DNA of 64,000 nt. It comes from Ectopseudomonas guguanensis (GTDB taxonomy: Bacteria > Pseudomonadota > Gammaproteobacteria > Pseudomonadales > Pseudomonadaceae). Position numbers and translations under genes: made by a program. Under the pieces are notes generated by a model, which worked only from the letters and a program-made list of their open reading frames with translations, was not told the origin of the DNA and searched no databases. This document shows positions 19,573-27,846 of the stretch, piece by piece (within the stretch, counting starts at the first letter, position 1; every line of letters begins with the position of its first letter). The stretch lies in contig NZ_FNJJ01000006.1 in assembly GCF_900104265.1 (NCBI RefSeq), positions 1-64,000 on the forward strand, read 5' to 3'.

Positions 19573-19620
19573 TCGCCCCATCATGATCCACCCCGTTTCC
19601 AGACCCAGGAGTTATCCGCG

Positions 19621-20124
19621 ATGGATGCCATCATTCTCGACCTCGGCGAAGACATCAAAGGCGACAGCCTGCTCGAGGGCTACACCGACAAGATCGAGTT
19701 GATGTCCTACAGCCACAACGTGGCGATGCAGGTCACCAACGACGTCAGCAACTCGGAGCGCACCTCCGGCAAGCCGCACATCGGCGAATTCACCGTCACC
19801 AAGTTCGTCGACACCGCCACCCCCTCGCTCAACGAATTCTGCTGCTCCGGCAAGCCCATCGCCACGGCCAAGATCACCATCGGCCGCAACGCCGCCGAAG
19901 GCGACGGCAAGCTGCTGCCGTTCATCATCTACACGCTCGACAACGTGGTGCTCTCCAACGTCAGTGTCAGTGGCGGCGCAGGCGGCAAGCCGGTGGAAAC
20001 CCTGTCGCTGAACTTCACCAAGATAAAGTGGGAGCTCACCGCGCAAAAGGACGATGGCACCAAGGAGGGTACCGCAGCCTCCACCTGGGACCTGGCAGCC
20101 AACAAGCTCGTCAAGTCCAGCTGA
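19621..20124 (+). CDS. hcp: T6SS tube protein Hcp (TssD)
   Basis: Hcp forms stacked hexameric rings making the inner tube ejected by the sheath. The 167-residue protein starts MDAIILDLGEDIKGDSLLEGYTDKIELMSYSHNVAMQ. It contains the typical HIGEFTVTKFVDTATP, LNEFCCSGKPI and KPVETLSLNFTKIKWEL, and has normal length. It lies in the sheath operon after a strong stem-loop, so it may be expressed above its neighbours. No C-terminal effector extension is present. Confidence 0.96.
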   Translation: MDAIILDLGEDIKGDSLLEGYTDKIELMSYSHNVAMQVTNDVSNSERTSGKPHIGEFTVTKFVDTATPSLNEFCCSGKPIATAKITIGRNAAEGDGKLLPFIIYTLDNVVLSNVSVSGGAGGKPVETLSLNFTKIKWELTAQKDDGTKEGTAASTWDLAANKLVKSS

Positions 20125-20144
20125 GTTAAGGACTCCGGCGCGCC

Positions 20145-20585
20145 ATGCCGTACAGCGGACTGCTACCCCCTCTGCTCGAGCGCCTATCCGCTCAGGCGGA
20201 CGAGGCGCCGGACTTCGACCGCGACGCCCTGGCCGAGTCAGTCCGCCTGGAGCTGGCACGCCTGCTCAACACCCGCCGCTCGCCGCGGGCTCCCGGTCGA
20301 CCGCTGACGGTGCTGGACTACGGCATCGCCGACTGGAGCGCCCTGCAGGCCCTGCGGGTCGACGACCGCCGCCTGCTGCTGCGGGAGTTGCGCGCCGCCG
20401 TGCAGCATTTCGAGCCGCGCCTGCAGCTGAGCGAAATCGACGTTGACGCCCTGCCCGACCAGCCCCAGCGCCTTGGCATCCGCCTGGCCGGGCACCTGCG
20501 CAGCGGCCATCGCACCTGGCCCGCGCTGTTCCTCCTCGCCCCTGGCGACGACGGCCTGGAGGTGCGCCATGAGCGACTCGATTGA
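20145..20585 (+). CDS. tssE: T6SS baseplate wedge protein TssE (gp25-like)
   Basis: TssE is the gp25-like wedge protein that nucleates sheath polymerisation on the baseplate. The 146-residue protein contains the N-terminal LLERLS, the motif SVRLELARLLNTRR and VLDYGIADWS, and the gp25-type EPRLQLSEI. It starts 20 bp after hcp, and its end overlaps the tssF start by 17 bp, implying translational coupling. Confidence 0.92.
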   Translation: MPYSGLLPPLLERLSAQADEAPDFDRDALAESVRLELARLLNTRRSPRAPGRPLTVLDYGIADWSALQALRVDDRRLLLRELRAAVQHFEPRLQLSEIDVDALPDQPQRLGIRLAGHLRSGHRTWPALFLLAPGDDGLEVRHERLD

Positions 20586-22356
20586 TGCCGACCTGCTGGA
20601 CTACTACCAGCGCGAACTCACCTGGCTGCGCCATGCCGGCAGCAGCTTTGCCCAGCGCTACCCGAAAGTGGCGCGGCGCCTGGAACTGGCGCCAGGTGAA
20701 TGCCCGGACCCCCATGTCGAACGGCTGCTGGAAGGCTTCGCGCTGCTCAGCGCGCGGCTGCACCGACGCCTCGACGACGACTACGCCGAATTCAGCGATG
20801 CCCTACTGGAACAGCTCTATCCGCTGGCGCTGAGGCCCCTGCCCTCCTGCGCCATCGTACAGTTCGAGCCCGACCCGACCCAGGGCAGCCTCGCCGAGGG
20901 CTACCGCCTGCCCCGTGATACGCCGCTGTTCGTCACTACCCGCGACGGCGCCAGCGTGCACCTGCGCACCACTGCCGAGGCGGTGCTCTGGCCGCTGCGC
21001 ATTCGCGAGGCGACTCTGCTCGATGGCGACGCCGCCGTGGCCTTCTCCGGCCACCCGCGCGCGCGCTCGGCCCTTCGCCTGACCCTGGAATGCCTCGGCG
21101 AATTCGACTGGTCGCAACTGCCGGTGCGCCACCTGCGGATACACCTGGCCGCCTCACCGATGACCAATGCCACCCTCTACGACCTGCTCGGCGCCCATAG
21201 CCTCGGCATCTGGAGTGGCGCAGCGGAAGGCCCGCTGCAGGCGGTGCCCGGCGAGATCGCCCCGGTGGGCTTCGCCGACGACCAGGCGCTGCTGCCCGAC
21301 GAAGACGGCCAGCATCCCGGCCTGCGCCTGCTGGCGGAATACTTCGCCTTCCCCGACAAGTTCGCCTTCTTCGACCTGCCACTGCTGCCACCGGCGGGAG
21401 ACGGGCGCGAATGCCAGGTGCTGATCGCCTTCGACCGCGCCCCGGCGGGCCGGCCGCACCTGCAGGCCAGTGAACTGCGCCTGGGCTGCGCCCCGGCCAT
21501 CAACCTGTTCCCGCGCACCTCCGAACCCTTGCGTCCGGACGGCACCCGCAGCGAATACCGCCTGGTGGCCGACGCCCACCGCGAAAGCAGCGTGGAGATC
21601 CACAGCATTCGCAACGTACGGGCCGCAACGCCGCAGGGTGTGCGCCGCGTGGCGGCCTACTACAGCCACAGCCACGCCGGCGCAGGCCTGTACTGGCACG
21701 CCCGGCGCGTCCAGGGCCTGAACCCGGCACGCCCCGGCAGCGACCTGCTGCTGAGCCTGGTGGACACCGCCTTCGACCCGCTGCACGATGCCCCCGAATA
21801 CAGCCTTACCGCCGAGCTGCTGTGCACCAACCGGCATCTGGCGGAGAACCTGCCTGCCGGCACCCGCCTGGGTTTCGAACGACCCGGCCCGGTTGCCCTG
21901 GCCAGCCTGCTGGCACCACCAACACCACAGAGCCTGCCACGCCTCTCCGGCCCTTCGCGTTGGCGTCTGGTGTCGCAACTGAGCCTCAACCACCTGTCCC
22001 TGGTGGAAGGGCCGCAAGCTCTCGACGCACTGCGCGAGTTGCTGCATCTGCACAACTTGCGCGCCGAAGCCGGCCCCCGGCGCCAAGTAGACGGCCTGGT
22101 CGAGTTGACCGCTGAGCGGGTGGTAGCGCGAGTCGGCAACGACGCCTGGCGCGGCTGGCGCAACGGCCTGGAAGTGCGCATCCGCCTAGACCCACAGCAC
22201 TTCGCCGGCAGCAGCGCCGTGCTGTTCTCCGCCGTGCTGGCGCAGTTCTTCTCCCTCTACGCCACGCCCAACCGCTTCGTGCGCACTGTGCTGGTAGACG
22301 CCGACAAGGAGGTGCGGACATGGCAGCCCCAGGCCGGCAAGCCCCTCAGCCTCTGA
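20569..22356 (+). CDS. tssF: T6SS baseplate protein TssF
   Basis: TssF forms the T6SS baseplate wedge with TssG, TssK and TssE. The 595-residue protein starts MSDSIDADLLDYYQRELTWLRHAG and has the family HVERLLEGFALLSARLHRRLDDDYAEFSDALLEQLYP. The C-terminal part includes LFSAVLAQFFSLYATPNRFVRT. The ATG at 20569 lies inside the end of tssE and follows GGAGG about 8 nt upstream. A longer frame from 20443 is antiphase within tssE and is not conserved. Confidence 0.95.
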   Translation: MSDSIDADLLDYYQRELTWLRHAGSSFAQRYPKVARRLELAPGECPDPHVERLLEGFALLSARLHRRLDDDYAEFSDALLEQLYPLALRPLPSCAIVQFEPDPTQGSLAEGYRLPRDTPLFVTTRDGASVHLRTTAEAVLWPLRIREATLLDGDAAVAFSGHPRARSALRLTLECLGEFDWSQLPVRHLRIHLAASPMTNATLYDLLGAHSLGIWSGAAEGPLQAVPGEIAPVGFADDQALLPDEDGQHPGLRLLAEYFAFPDKFAFFDLPLLPPAGDGRECQVLIAFDRAPAGRPHLQASELRLGCAPAINLFPRTSEPLRPDGTRSEYRLVADAHRESSVEIHSIRNVRAATPQGVRRVAAYYSHSHAGAGLYWHARRVQGLNPARPGSDLLLSLVDTAFDPLHDAPEYSLTAELLCTNRHLAENLPAGTRLGFERPGPVALASLLAPPTPQSLPRLSGPSRWRLVSQLSLNHLSLVEGPQALDALRELLHLHNLRAEAGPRRQVDGLVELTAERVVARVGNDAWRGWRNGLEVRIRLDPQHFAGSSAVLFSAVLAQFFSLYATPNRFVRTVLVDADKEVRTWQPQAGKPLSL

Positions 22357-23339
22357 GCCAGCGCCTGCGCGCAAAACCCCAGGCCTTCGAGTTTCTCCAG
22401 GCCCTGTTGCTGCTGGAGCGCGAACGCCCCGACGCCACGCCGCTGGGCAAGGGCAGCAGCCCGGACGACGAGGCCCTGCGCCTGCGCGGGCCGCTCACGC
22501 CGACCTTCGCCGCCAGCCAGGTGGAACGCCTGGAGGAACAACCGGGCCAACAGCCGGTACTGAGCACCGCGGTGTTCGGCCTGGGCGGCCCCGACGGCCC
22601 GCTGCCCTACGCCTACCAGGAATGGCTGCAACAGCGCGCGCGCCACAAGGACCACGCCCCAGCAGAGTTCCTCGACCTGTTCCACAACCGCCTGCTCGCC
22701 CAGCTCTATCGCGTGCTGGGCCGGCATCGCCTGGCACTCGGCTTCGAGCCGCCGGAACAGGCGCCCGTGCACCAGTCGTTAATGGCACTGGCCGGCCTGC
22801 TACCACGCAGCCTGCAACAGCGCCTGGACCTGCCGGATGCCGCCGTCACTGCCCGCGCCGCGCTGTTCAATGGCCCGCGCCGCTCCCTGGCCGGCTTCGC
22901 CGTACTGGTGCGCCATCAGTTCGGTGTAGCGGTGGACTACGAAGCCTATCAAGGCGCCTGGCGTGAGATCCCAGTGGCCAGCCGCAGCCGCCTGCAACGT
23001 GGCGGCCGCAACCTTGGCCTGGGCCATGACGCCATCGCCGGCACCCGGGTGTGGGACGAGCACGCCGGCATCCGCCTCACCCTCGGGCCGCTGAGCACCG
23101 AGCAAGCCAACGCCTACCTGCCTGACGGCACGCAGCACCAACGGCTCGCCGACCTCGCAGGGCTCTACCTCGGCCCCGATCTGGACTGCCACCTGCGCCT
23201 GCTGGTGCGCCCTGGCGCGCCGCTGCGTCTGGATCGAAAACAGCCCCCGCGCCTGCGCTGGAGCGGCGGGCTGCATCTGGTTGCCGGTAGCACCCTGCAA
23301 CGCATCGATACCCGCCTGCGGCACAAGGAGATGCCCTGA
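22320..23339 (+). CDS. tssG: T6SS baseplate protein TssG
   Basis: TssG is the partner of TssF in the baseplate wedge. The 339-residue protein has the usual early FEFLQALLLLERERP, the central FGLGGPDGPLPYAYQEWLQQRARHKDHAPAEFLDLFHNRL, and a C-terminal LGPLSTEQANAYLPDG. It overlaps tssF by 37 bp and starts after GGAGG about 8 nt upstream. Its stop TGA shares a base with the tssH ATG. Confidence 0.95.
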   Translation: MAAPGRQAPQPLSQRLRAKPQAFEFLQALLLLERERPDATPLGKGSSPDDEALRLRGPLTPTFAASQVERLEEQPGQQPVLSTAVFGLGGPDGPLPYAYQEWLQQRARHKDHAPAEFLDLFHNRLLAQLYRVLGRHRLALGFEPPEQAPVHQSLMALAGLLPRSLQQRLDLPDAAVTARAALFNGPRRSLAGFAVLVRHQFGVAVDYEAYQGAWREIPVASRSRLQRGGRNLGLGHDAIAGTRVWDEHAGIRLTLGPLSTEQANAYLPDGTQHQRLADLAGLYLGPDLDCHLRLLVRPGAPLRLDRKQPPRLRWSGGLHLVAGSTLQRIDTRLRHKEMP

Positions 23340-25888
23340 TGGAACTCGCCGCACTCATCGGCCGCCTCAACGCCGACAGCCGCCGCGCCATGGAACGGGC
23401 CGCCCAGCGTTGCCTGCAGCGCACCCACCACTACGTGGAGATCGAGCACCTGCTGCTGGAGCTGCTGGATATAGAAGGCGGCGACCTCGCCTGGCTGCTG
23501 CCGCGCTTCGGCCTGGAGCGCGACGCCGTGGCCACCGAAATCAACCGCGCCCTGGAGCTGTTCAAGGCCGGCAGCACCCGCACCCCCGCCCTCTCCGCCC
23601 AGACCATCGGCCTGCTGGAAGACGCCGTGGTGCAGGCCAGCGTGCAGGGCCAGGCGAGCATCCGTTCCGGCCTGCTGCTCGTGGCCCTGCTGGACCGCGA
23701 TGAACGCCGCAGCCTGCTGCTCAACAGCGCCTCCTCGCTGCTGCGCATCCCCCGCGAAGCCCTGCGCGCCAACCTGCTGGAATGGACCCAGACCTCCCGC
23801 GAGCACACCGGCAGCCCCGGCCCGGTTGGCAAGGCCCGCCCCGCCCAGGAAGCCCCCCAGGACAGCGTGCTCGACCAGTACACCCAGGACCTCACCGCCG
23901 ACGCCCGCGCCGGCCGCATCGACCCCATAGTCGGGCGCGACGGCGAGATTCGCCAGAGCATCGACATCCTCCTGCGCCGGCGGCAGAACAACCCGATCCT
24001 CGTCGGCGCCCCCGGCGTCGGCAAAACGGCCGTGGTCGAGGGCCTGGCCCTGCGCATCGCTGCCGGTGACGTGCCGCCGCCCCTGCAGAACGTCATCCTG
24101 CGGGTGCTCGACCTCGGCCTGCTACAGGCCGGCGCCGGGGTAAAGGGCGAGTTCGAGCAGCGCCTCAAGGGCGTGATCGACGCCGTGCGCAGCAGCGAAC
24201 AGCCGATCATCCTGTTCATCGACGAGGCCCACACCCTGATCGGCGCCGGCGGCAGCGAAGGAGGCAGCGACGCCGCCAACCTGCTCAAGCCGGCACTGGC
24301 CCGTGGCGAGCTGCGCACCCTCGCGGCCACCACCTGGCTGGAATACAAGAAGTACTTCGAGAAAGACCCGGCTCTGGCCCGCCGCTTTCAACTGGTGCAG
24401 GTGGAAGAACCCGACGAGGCCAGCGCTGTGGAGATGCTGCGCGGCGTCGCCGCCAAGCTGGAACAGCACCACGGCGTGCAGGTGCTCGACAGCGCCATCC
24501 AGGACGCGGTCAAGCTCTCCCACCGCTACATCTCCGGCCGCCAGCTGCCGGACAAGGCCATCAGCGTGCTCGACACCGCCTGCGCCCGGGTCTCCCTCGG
24601 CCAGCACGACGTGCCGCCGCCGCTGGAAAGCCTGCGCCACCGCCAGCAGGCCCTGGGCGAGGAACTGCAACGCCTGCGTCGGGAACAGGCCACCGGCCTC
24701 GACCACCGCGAACGCATCACCACCCTGGAGCAGGAGTCCACCAGCAACCAGGCCGCCATCCGCGAACTGGAAACCCGCTGGGGCGAGGAGCGCGAAGCCG
24801 TGCGCGAACTGCTGGAGACCCGCCGCGAACTGCTGGCCCTGAGCGAAAGCGCCGACGCCAGCCACCCCGACGAAGCCATGGACGAGCGTATCGACCACCT
24901 CGCCGCCGAACTCACCCGGCTGGAGGCTGGCCTCGACGCCATCCGCCAGGACGACCCGCTGGTGCCCGAGCAGGTGGACTCACGCACCGTGGCCGCCGTG
25001 ATCGCCGGCTGGACCGGCATCCCCATCGGCAAGATGCTCGCCGACGAAGCCTATGCCGTGCGCACCCTCGGCCAGCGTCTGGGCCAGCGGGTCATGGGCC
25101 AGGACAGCGCCCTGGCCACCATCGCCCAGCGCATCCAGGCGTACCGCGCCGGCCTCACCGATCCGGCCAAGCCGGTGGGCGTGTTCCTGCTGGTGGGCCC
25201 CACCGGCGTCGGCAAGACCGAGACCGCCTACGCCCTGGCCGACGCCCTCTACGGCGGCGAACGCAACCTCATCAGCATCAACCTCTCCGAGTACCAGGAG
25301 GCCCACACCGTCAGCCAGCTCAAGGGCGCCCCGCCCGGCTACGTCGGCTACGGCACCGGCGGCGTGCTTACCGAAGCGGTGCGCCGCCGGCCCTACTCCG
25401 TGGTGCTGCTGGACGAGATCGAAAAGGCCCACCCCGACGTGCTGGAGGCCTTCTACAACGTCTTCGACAAAGGCGTGATGGAAGACGGCACCGGCCTGGT
25501 GGTGGACTTCAAGAACACCGTGATGCTCGCCACCAGCAACGTCGGCGCCGAACTGGTGCTGGACGCCCCCACCGACCAACTCGGCAGCGACGCCTTCAAC
25601 GAACGCCTGCGCAAGGTGCTGCTCCAGGCCTTCCGCCCCGCCTTCCTCGCCCGCTTGACCGTCGTGCCCTACCGCCCACTGGACGAAACGACGCTGGAAG
25701 GCATCGTCCTGGCCAAGCTGGAAAAACTGCGGGAACGCTACAAGACCGCCACCGGCAAGCCATTCGACTTTGACCCCGCCATCGTGAAAGCGGTGCTCGC
25801 CAAATGCAGCGCAGCGGGCGCGCGGGATATCGAGAATGTGCTGATGGCGCAGGTGACGGGGAAGTTGGCGGAATGGGTGTTGGAGTGA
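23339..25888 (+). CDS. tssH: T6SS sheath-recycling ATPase TssH (ClpV)
   Basis: ClpV is an AAA+ unfoldase that disassembles contracted TssBC sheaths. The 849-residue protein has an N-terminal Clp domain (HHYVEIEHLLLELLD) and a first Walker A GAPGVGKT (residues 223-230) with Walker B ILFIDEAHTL near 290. A coiled middle domain spans about 420-540, and the second Walker A GPTGVGKT is at 620-627. The stop-start junction with tssG is TGATG, so the two are coupled. An AT-rich accessory gene follows after only 27 bp. Confidence 0.96.
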   Translation: MELAALIGRLNADSRRAMERAAQRCLQRTHHYVEIEHLLLELLDIEGGDLAWLLPRFGLERDAVATEINRALELFKAGSTRTPALSAQTIGLLEDAVVQASVQGQASIRSGLLLVALLDRDERRSLLLNSASSLLRIPREALRANLLEWTQTSREHTGSPGPVGKARPAQEAPQDSVLDQYTQDLTADARAGRIDPIVGRDGEIRQSIDILLRRRQNNPILVGAPGVGKTAVVEGLALRIAAGDVPPPLQNVILRVLDLGLLQAGAGVKGEFEQRLKGVIDAVRSSEQPIILFIDEAHTLIGAGGSEGGSDAANLLKPALARGELRTLAATTWLEYKKYFEKDPALARRFQLVQVEEPDEASAVEMLRGVAAKLEQHHGVQVLDSAIQDAVKLSHRYISGRQLPDKAISVLDTACARVSLGQHDVPPPLESLRHRQQALGEELQRLRREQATGLDHRERITTLEQESTSNQAAIRELETRWGEEREAVRELLETRRELLALSESADASHPDEAMDERIDHLAAELTRLEAGLDAIRQDDPLVPEQVDSRTVAAVIAGWTGIPIGKMLADEAYAVRTLGQRLGQRVMGQDSALATIAQRIQAYRAGLTDPAKPVGVFLLVGPTGVGKTETAYALADALYGGERNLISINLSEYQEAHTVSQLKGAPPGYVGYGTGGVLTEAVRRRPYSVVLLDEIEKAHPDVLEAFYNVFDKGVMEDGTGLVVDFKNTVMLATSNVGAELVLDAPTDQLGSDAFNERLRKVLLQAFRPAFLARLTVVPYRPLDETTLEGIVLAKLEKLRERYKTATGKPFDFDPAIVKAVLAKCSAAGARDIENVLMAQVTGKLAEWVLE

Positions 25889-25915
25889 TAGTTAAGGTCA
25901 TAAGGACAGCGAAAT

Positions 25916-26893
25916 ATGCCTAGAGGAAAGTATGGAACTTATTTCACAAGCAAGGTGGAAAGTTGCATCAGCAAGGACAAGCCTATAGTCAGTGGAAACT
26001 ACATCTTTGACCCAATAGACATTGGTGGCGGAAACAATCCCTTTACCCTCAACTCAGAATACGCGACCGTTGTCCTTGCAAAGGTTTGCGGGATAATTTT
26101 TGGCCGATTCTGCAACAACACGGGAGAGCCAAAGAAATATAAAATTGGCGAAGAAACAATCATAGGCGACCACAGCGAAGACTACTTCATGGCAACTTGG
26201 GAAGAGCTCTGGGACGAACCTATAATGAAGCAAATAAGAGCTCTTCAAGACCTTCAAGGAAAGCCAATTGTCATAACACTAAAAATAACAAAATCCCCCT
26301 GCGACCAATGCTCTAAAAAATTAATAAAATTCATACAGCACTACAATGTAAATCTGCGCCTAAAAATACTTAGGCTTTACTCTGGGGATCAGGGGCCAAT
26401 AGTGAATTCATTTGCACTGCTGTCTCTTGCCAGCACCGGTGTTGCGGTAAAAATGTGGGACGTTCTAGCAAAAGAAAAAGGATTCCAAAAAAAGACAAAG
26501 CGTGGACAGACACACGAAATGAAATACATGACACAACATCTTAAAAGTTCTTTCCTTATGACCATCGATGAGGATGACGCCGTTGAGGAAAAAGAAAAAA
26601 GCAATATAGAACTACTAAGCGACGCATTTAGAAAACAGATACTTCAAATGCAAGAGGACTCAAAGCAACAACTTCAAAAAAGGCTAATTGAAATGAACAC
26701 AAAGGAGCTTCATGTAAAAAAAACTAAAGCAGCCATCCAGAAAGATTTTTTGCAGCTATCAGACGGCGACTATCTTTATGCAATATCAAATATGGAAGAC
26801 TTTCTAAGCCCCTATCTTTACAGCCTCGTAAAAGAAGAAAAATTCAGCTTAGAGCTAGTATGCAACGCCATTGGTTTCGACCTGTGCGACTAA
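25916..26893 (+). CDS. Predicted zinc-dependent deaminase-fold protein, T6SS-associated
   Basis: This 325-residue protein is visibly AT-rich (about 40% GC by eye) between very GC-rich neighbours, so it was acquired recently. It carries the two zinc motifs of the cytidine-deaminase superfamily: H86-S-E88 and P128-C129-x-x-C132. The second is preceded by a hydrophobic strand (PIVITLKIT) and followed by a helix and further strands (LRLKILRLY, GVAVKMWDV), matching the fold order. The C-terminal third is charged and coiled-coil-like. There is no signal peptide or PAAR/Rhs/VgrG part. It starts 27 bp after tssH with an AAGGA site, so it is probably co-transcribed. Function is inferred: a cargo effector, a base or nucleotide deaminase, or a defence gene. 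Subfamily unassigned. Confidence 0.6.
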   Translation: MPRGKYGTYFTSKVESCISKDKPIVSGNYIFDPIDIGGGNNPFTLNSEYATVVLAKVCGIIFGRFCNNTGEPKKYKIGEETIIGDHSEDYFMATWEELWDEPIMKQIRALQDLQGKPIVITLKITKSPCDQCSKKLIKFIQHYNVNLRLKILRLYSGDQGPIVNSFALLSLASTGVAVKMWDVLAKEKGFQKKTKRGQTHEMKYMTQHLKSSFLMTIDEDDAVEEKEKSNIELLSDAFRKQILQMQEDSKQQLQKRLIEMNTKELHVKKTKAAIQKDFLQLSDGDYLYAISNMEDFLSPYLYSLVKEEKFSLELVCNAIGFDLCD

Positions 26894-27202
26894 TACATCA
26901 AGATCAAGTTAAAAGAAGCCAAAAGAAAAGGGACGAATCATTTACTAGCGCGCTTGCCAAGAATAAATAAATCCCCTTTGGCTATCGCTATTACGACATA
27001 TCCCCCGAGTCTCCCCAAGGAGTTGAAAGTGCCCAATATGGGATCATGGTGTAGTCACTCAGTCAGTACAGCATCAACCTGAACCTCGCAGACCGAAAGC
27101 ACCATAGGTTCAGCCGTAGTTGAAAATGGATGCAGCCACAAAGCCATGTGTCGTCAGATTGATCGATGCCTGACGACAAACTTTAAAAACGGAGCCCGCT
27201 CA
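26894..27202. promoter_or_regulatory. Gap after the deaminase gene with an inverted repeat
   Basis: This 309-bp gap returns from AT-rich to GC-rich composition and holds no convincing gene. TGTCGTCAG (27149-27157) and CTGACGACA (27170-27178) form a perfect 9-bp inverted repeat with a 12-nt loop, 25 bp before the next start codon. No T-tract follows on the plus strand, so it could be an operator or an attenuating hairpin. A new promoter for the following genes probably lies here. Confidence 0.35.
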
Positions 27203-27823
27203 ATGATTCCGATGATCGTTTTTGTTGGCCCCAATGGGGGGCTGAGCTGGGACAACACCCAGACGATGATGCGCAACAATTGGTCAGCCATCTGCAATCT
27301 GATGGGTACCCACGGTGTAGCCATTTCAACCTTCGCAGGTCAGCGCACGTTCGAATCCAATTTCAACTTCGATGCCTTCAAGTGCGAAGGCCAGTGTGGT
27401 GGGCGGGTATTGCCTCTAGACTGCGCCCAGATGGATCACCGCATCACCCAGGCCACCCTGCAGTCCAACTTCGCCCATCGCCTCGGCTCCTTTACCCAGA
27501 CACTCGTCGGCAACCAGTACCAGGGAGGCTTCGTTCCCACCACAGGCGTACTGGGTAGGGATGCTCTGACTTCGATCTGGAAGGTGTGCGATCAGGGTAC
27601 GATCCAGATCATTCCCCACCAGGGGCCCAATGTCATCACGGCAAACTACGTCTACACGCCGCTGAACCGGACCGTACTTGTGACCTTTCCACAGGCGACG
27701 GGTCTGAATGCCCAAACCGTAAGCTACGACCTGATCGAACTCATGCGAAACGACATAACTAATGTCCGGCCTCTCTGCCCGCCCTGCAACGGCGCGAGAA
27801 ACGGCAACCCCCATCTTTACTGA
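27203..27823 (+). CDS. Cys-rich protein with HNH-like zinc motifs, upstream of vgrG
   Basis: I do not recognise the family. The 206-residue protein starts MIPMIVFVGPNGG, chosen because GGAG lies 8 nt upstream of the ATG at 27203. It has C61-x3-C65 then D78-H79, and near the C terminus N187 followed by C192-x-x-C195-N196. That pattern (Cys pair, Asp-His, Asn, Cys pair plus Asn) resembles a zinc-ribbon HNH nuclease with an insertion of about 105 residues between the halves. It ends 23 bp before vgrG, so it may be a VgrG-linked effector or accessory protein. There is no signal peptide. The nuclease assignment is an inference from motif order only. Confidence 0.45.
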   Translation: MIPMIVFVGPNGGLSWDNTQTMMRNNWSAICNLMGTHGVAISTFAGQRTFESNFNFDAFKCEGQCGGRVLPLDCAQMDHRITQATLQSNFAHRLGSFTQTLVGNQYQGGFVPTTGVLGRDALTSIWKVCDQGTIQIIPHQGPNVITANYVYTPLNRTVLVTFPQATGLNAQTVSYDLIELMRNDITNVRPLCPPCNGARNGNPHLY

Positions 27824-27846
27824 CCACAAGGACGACAGGACACGCG

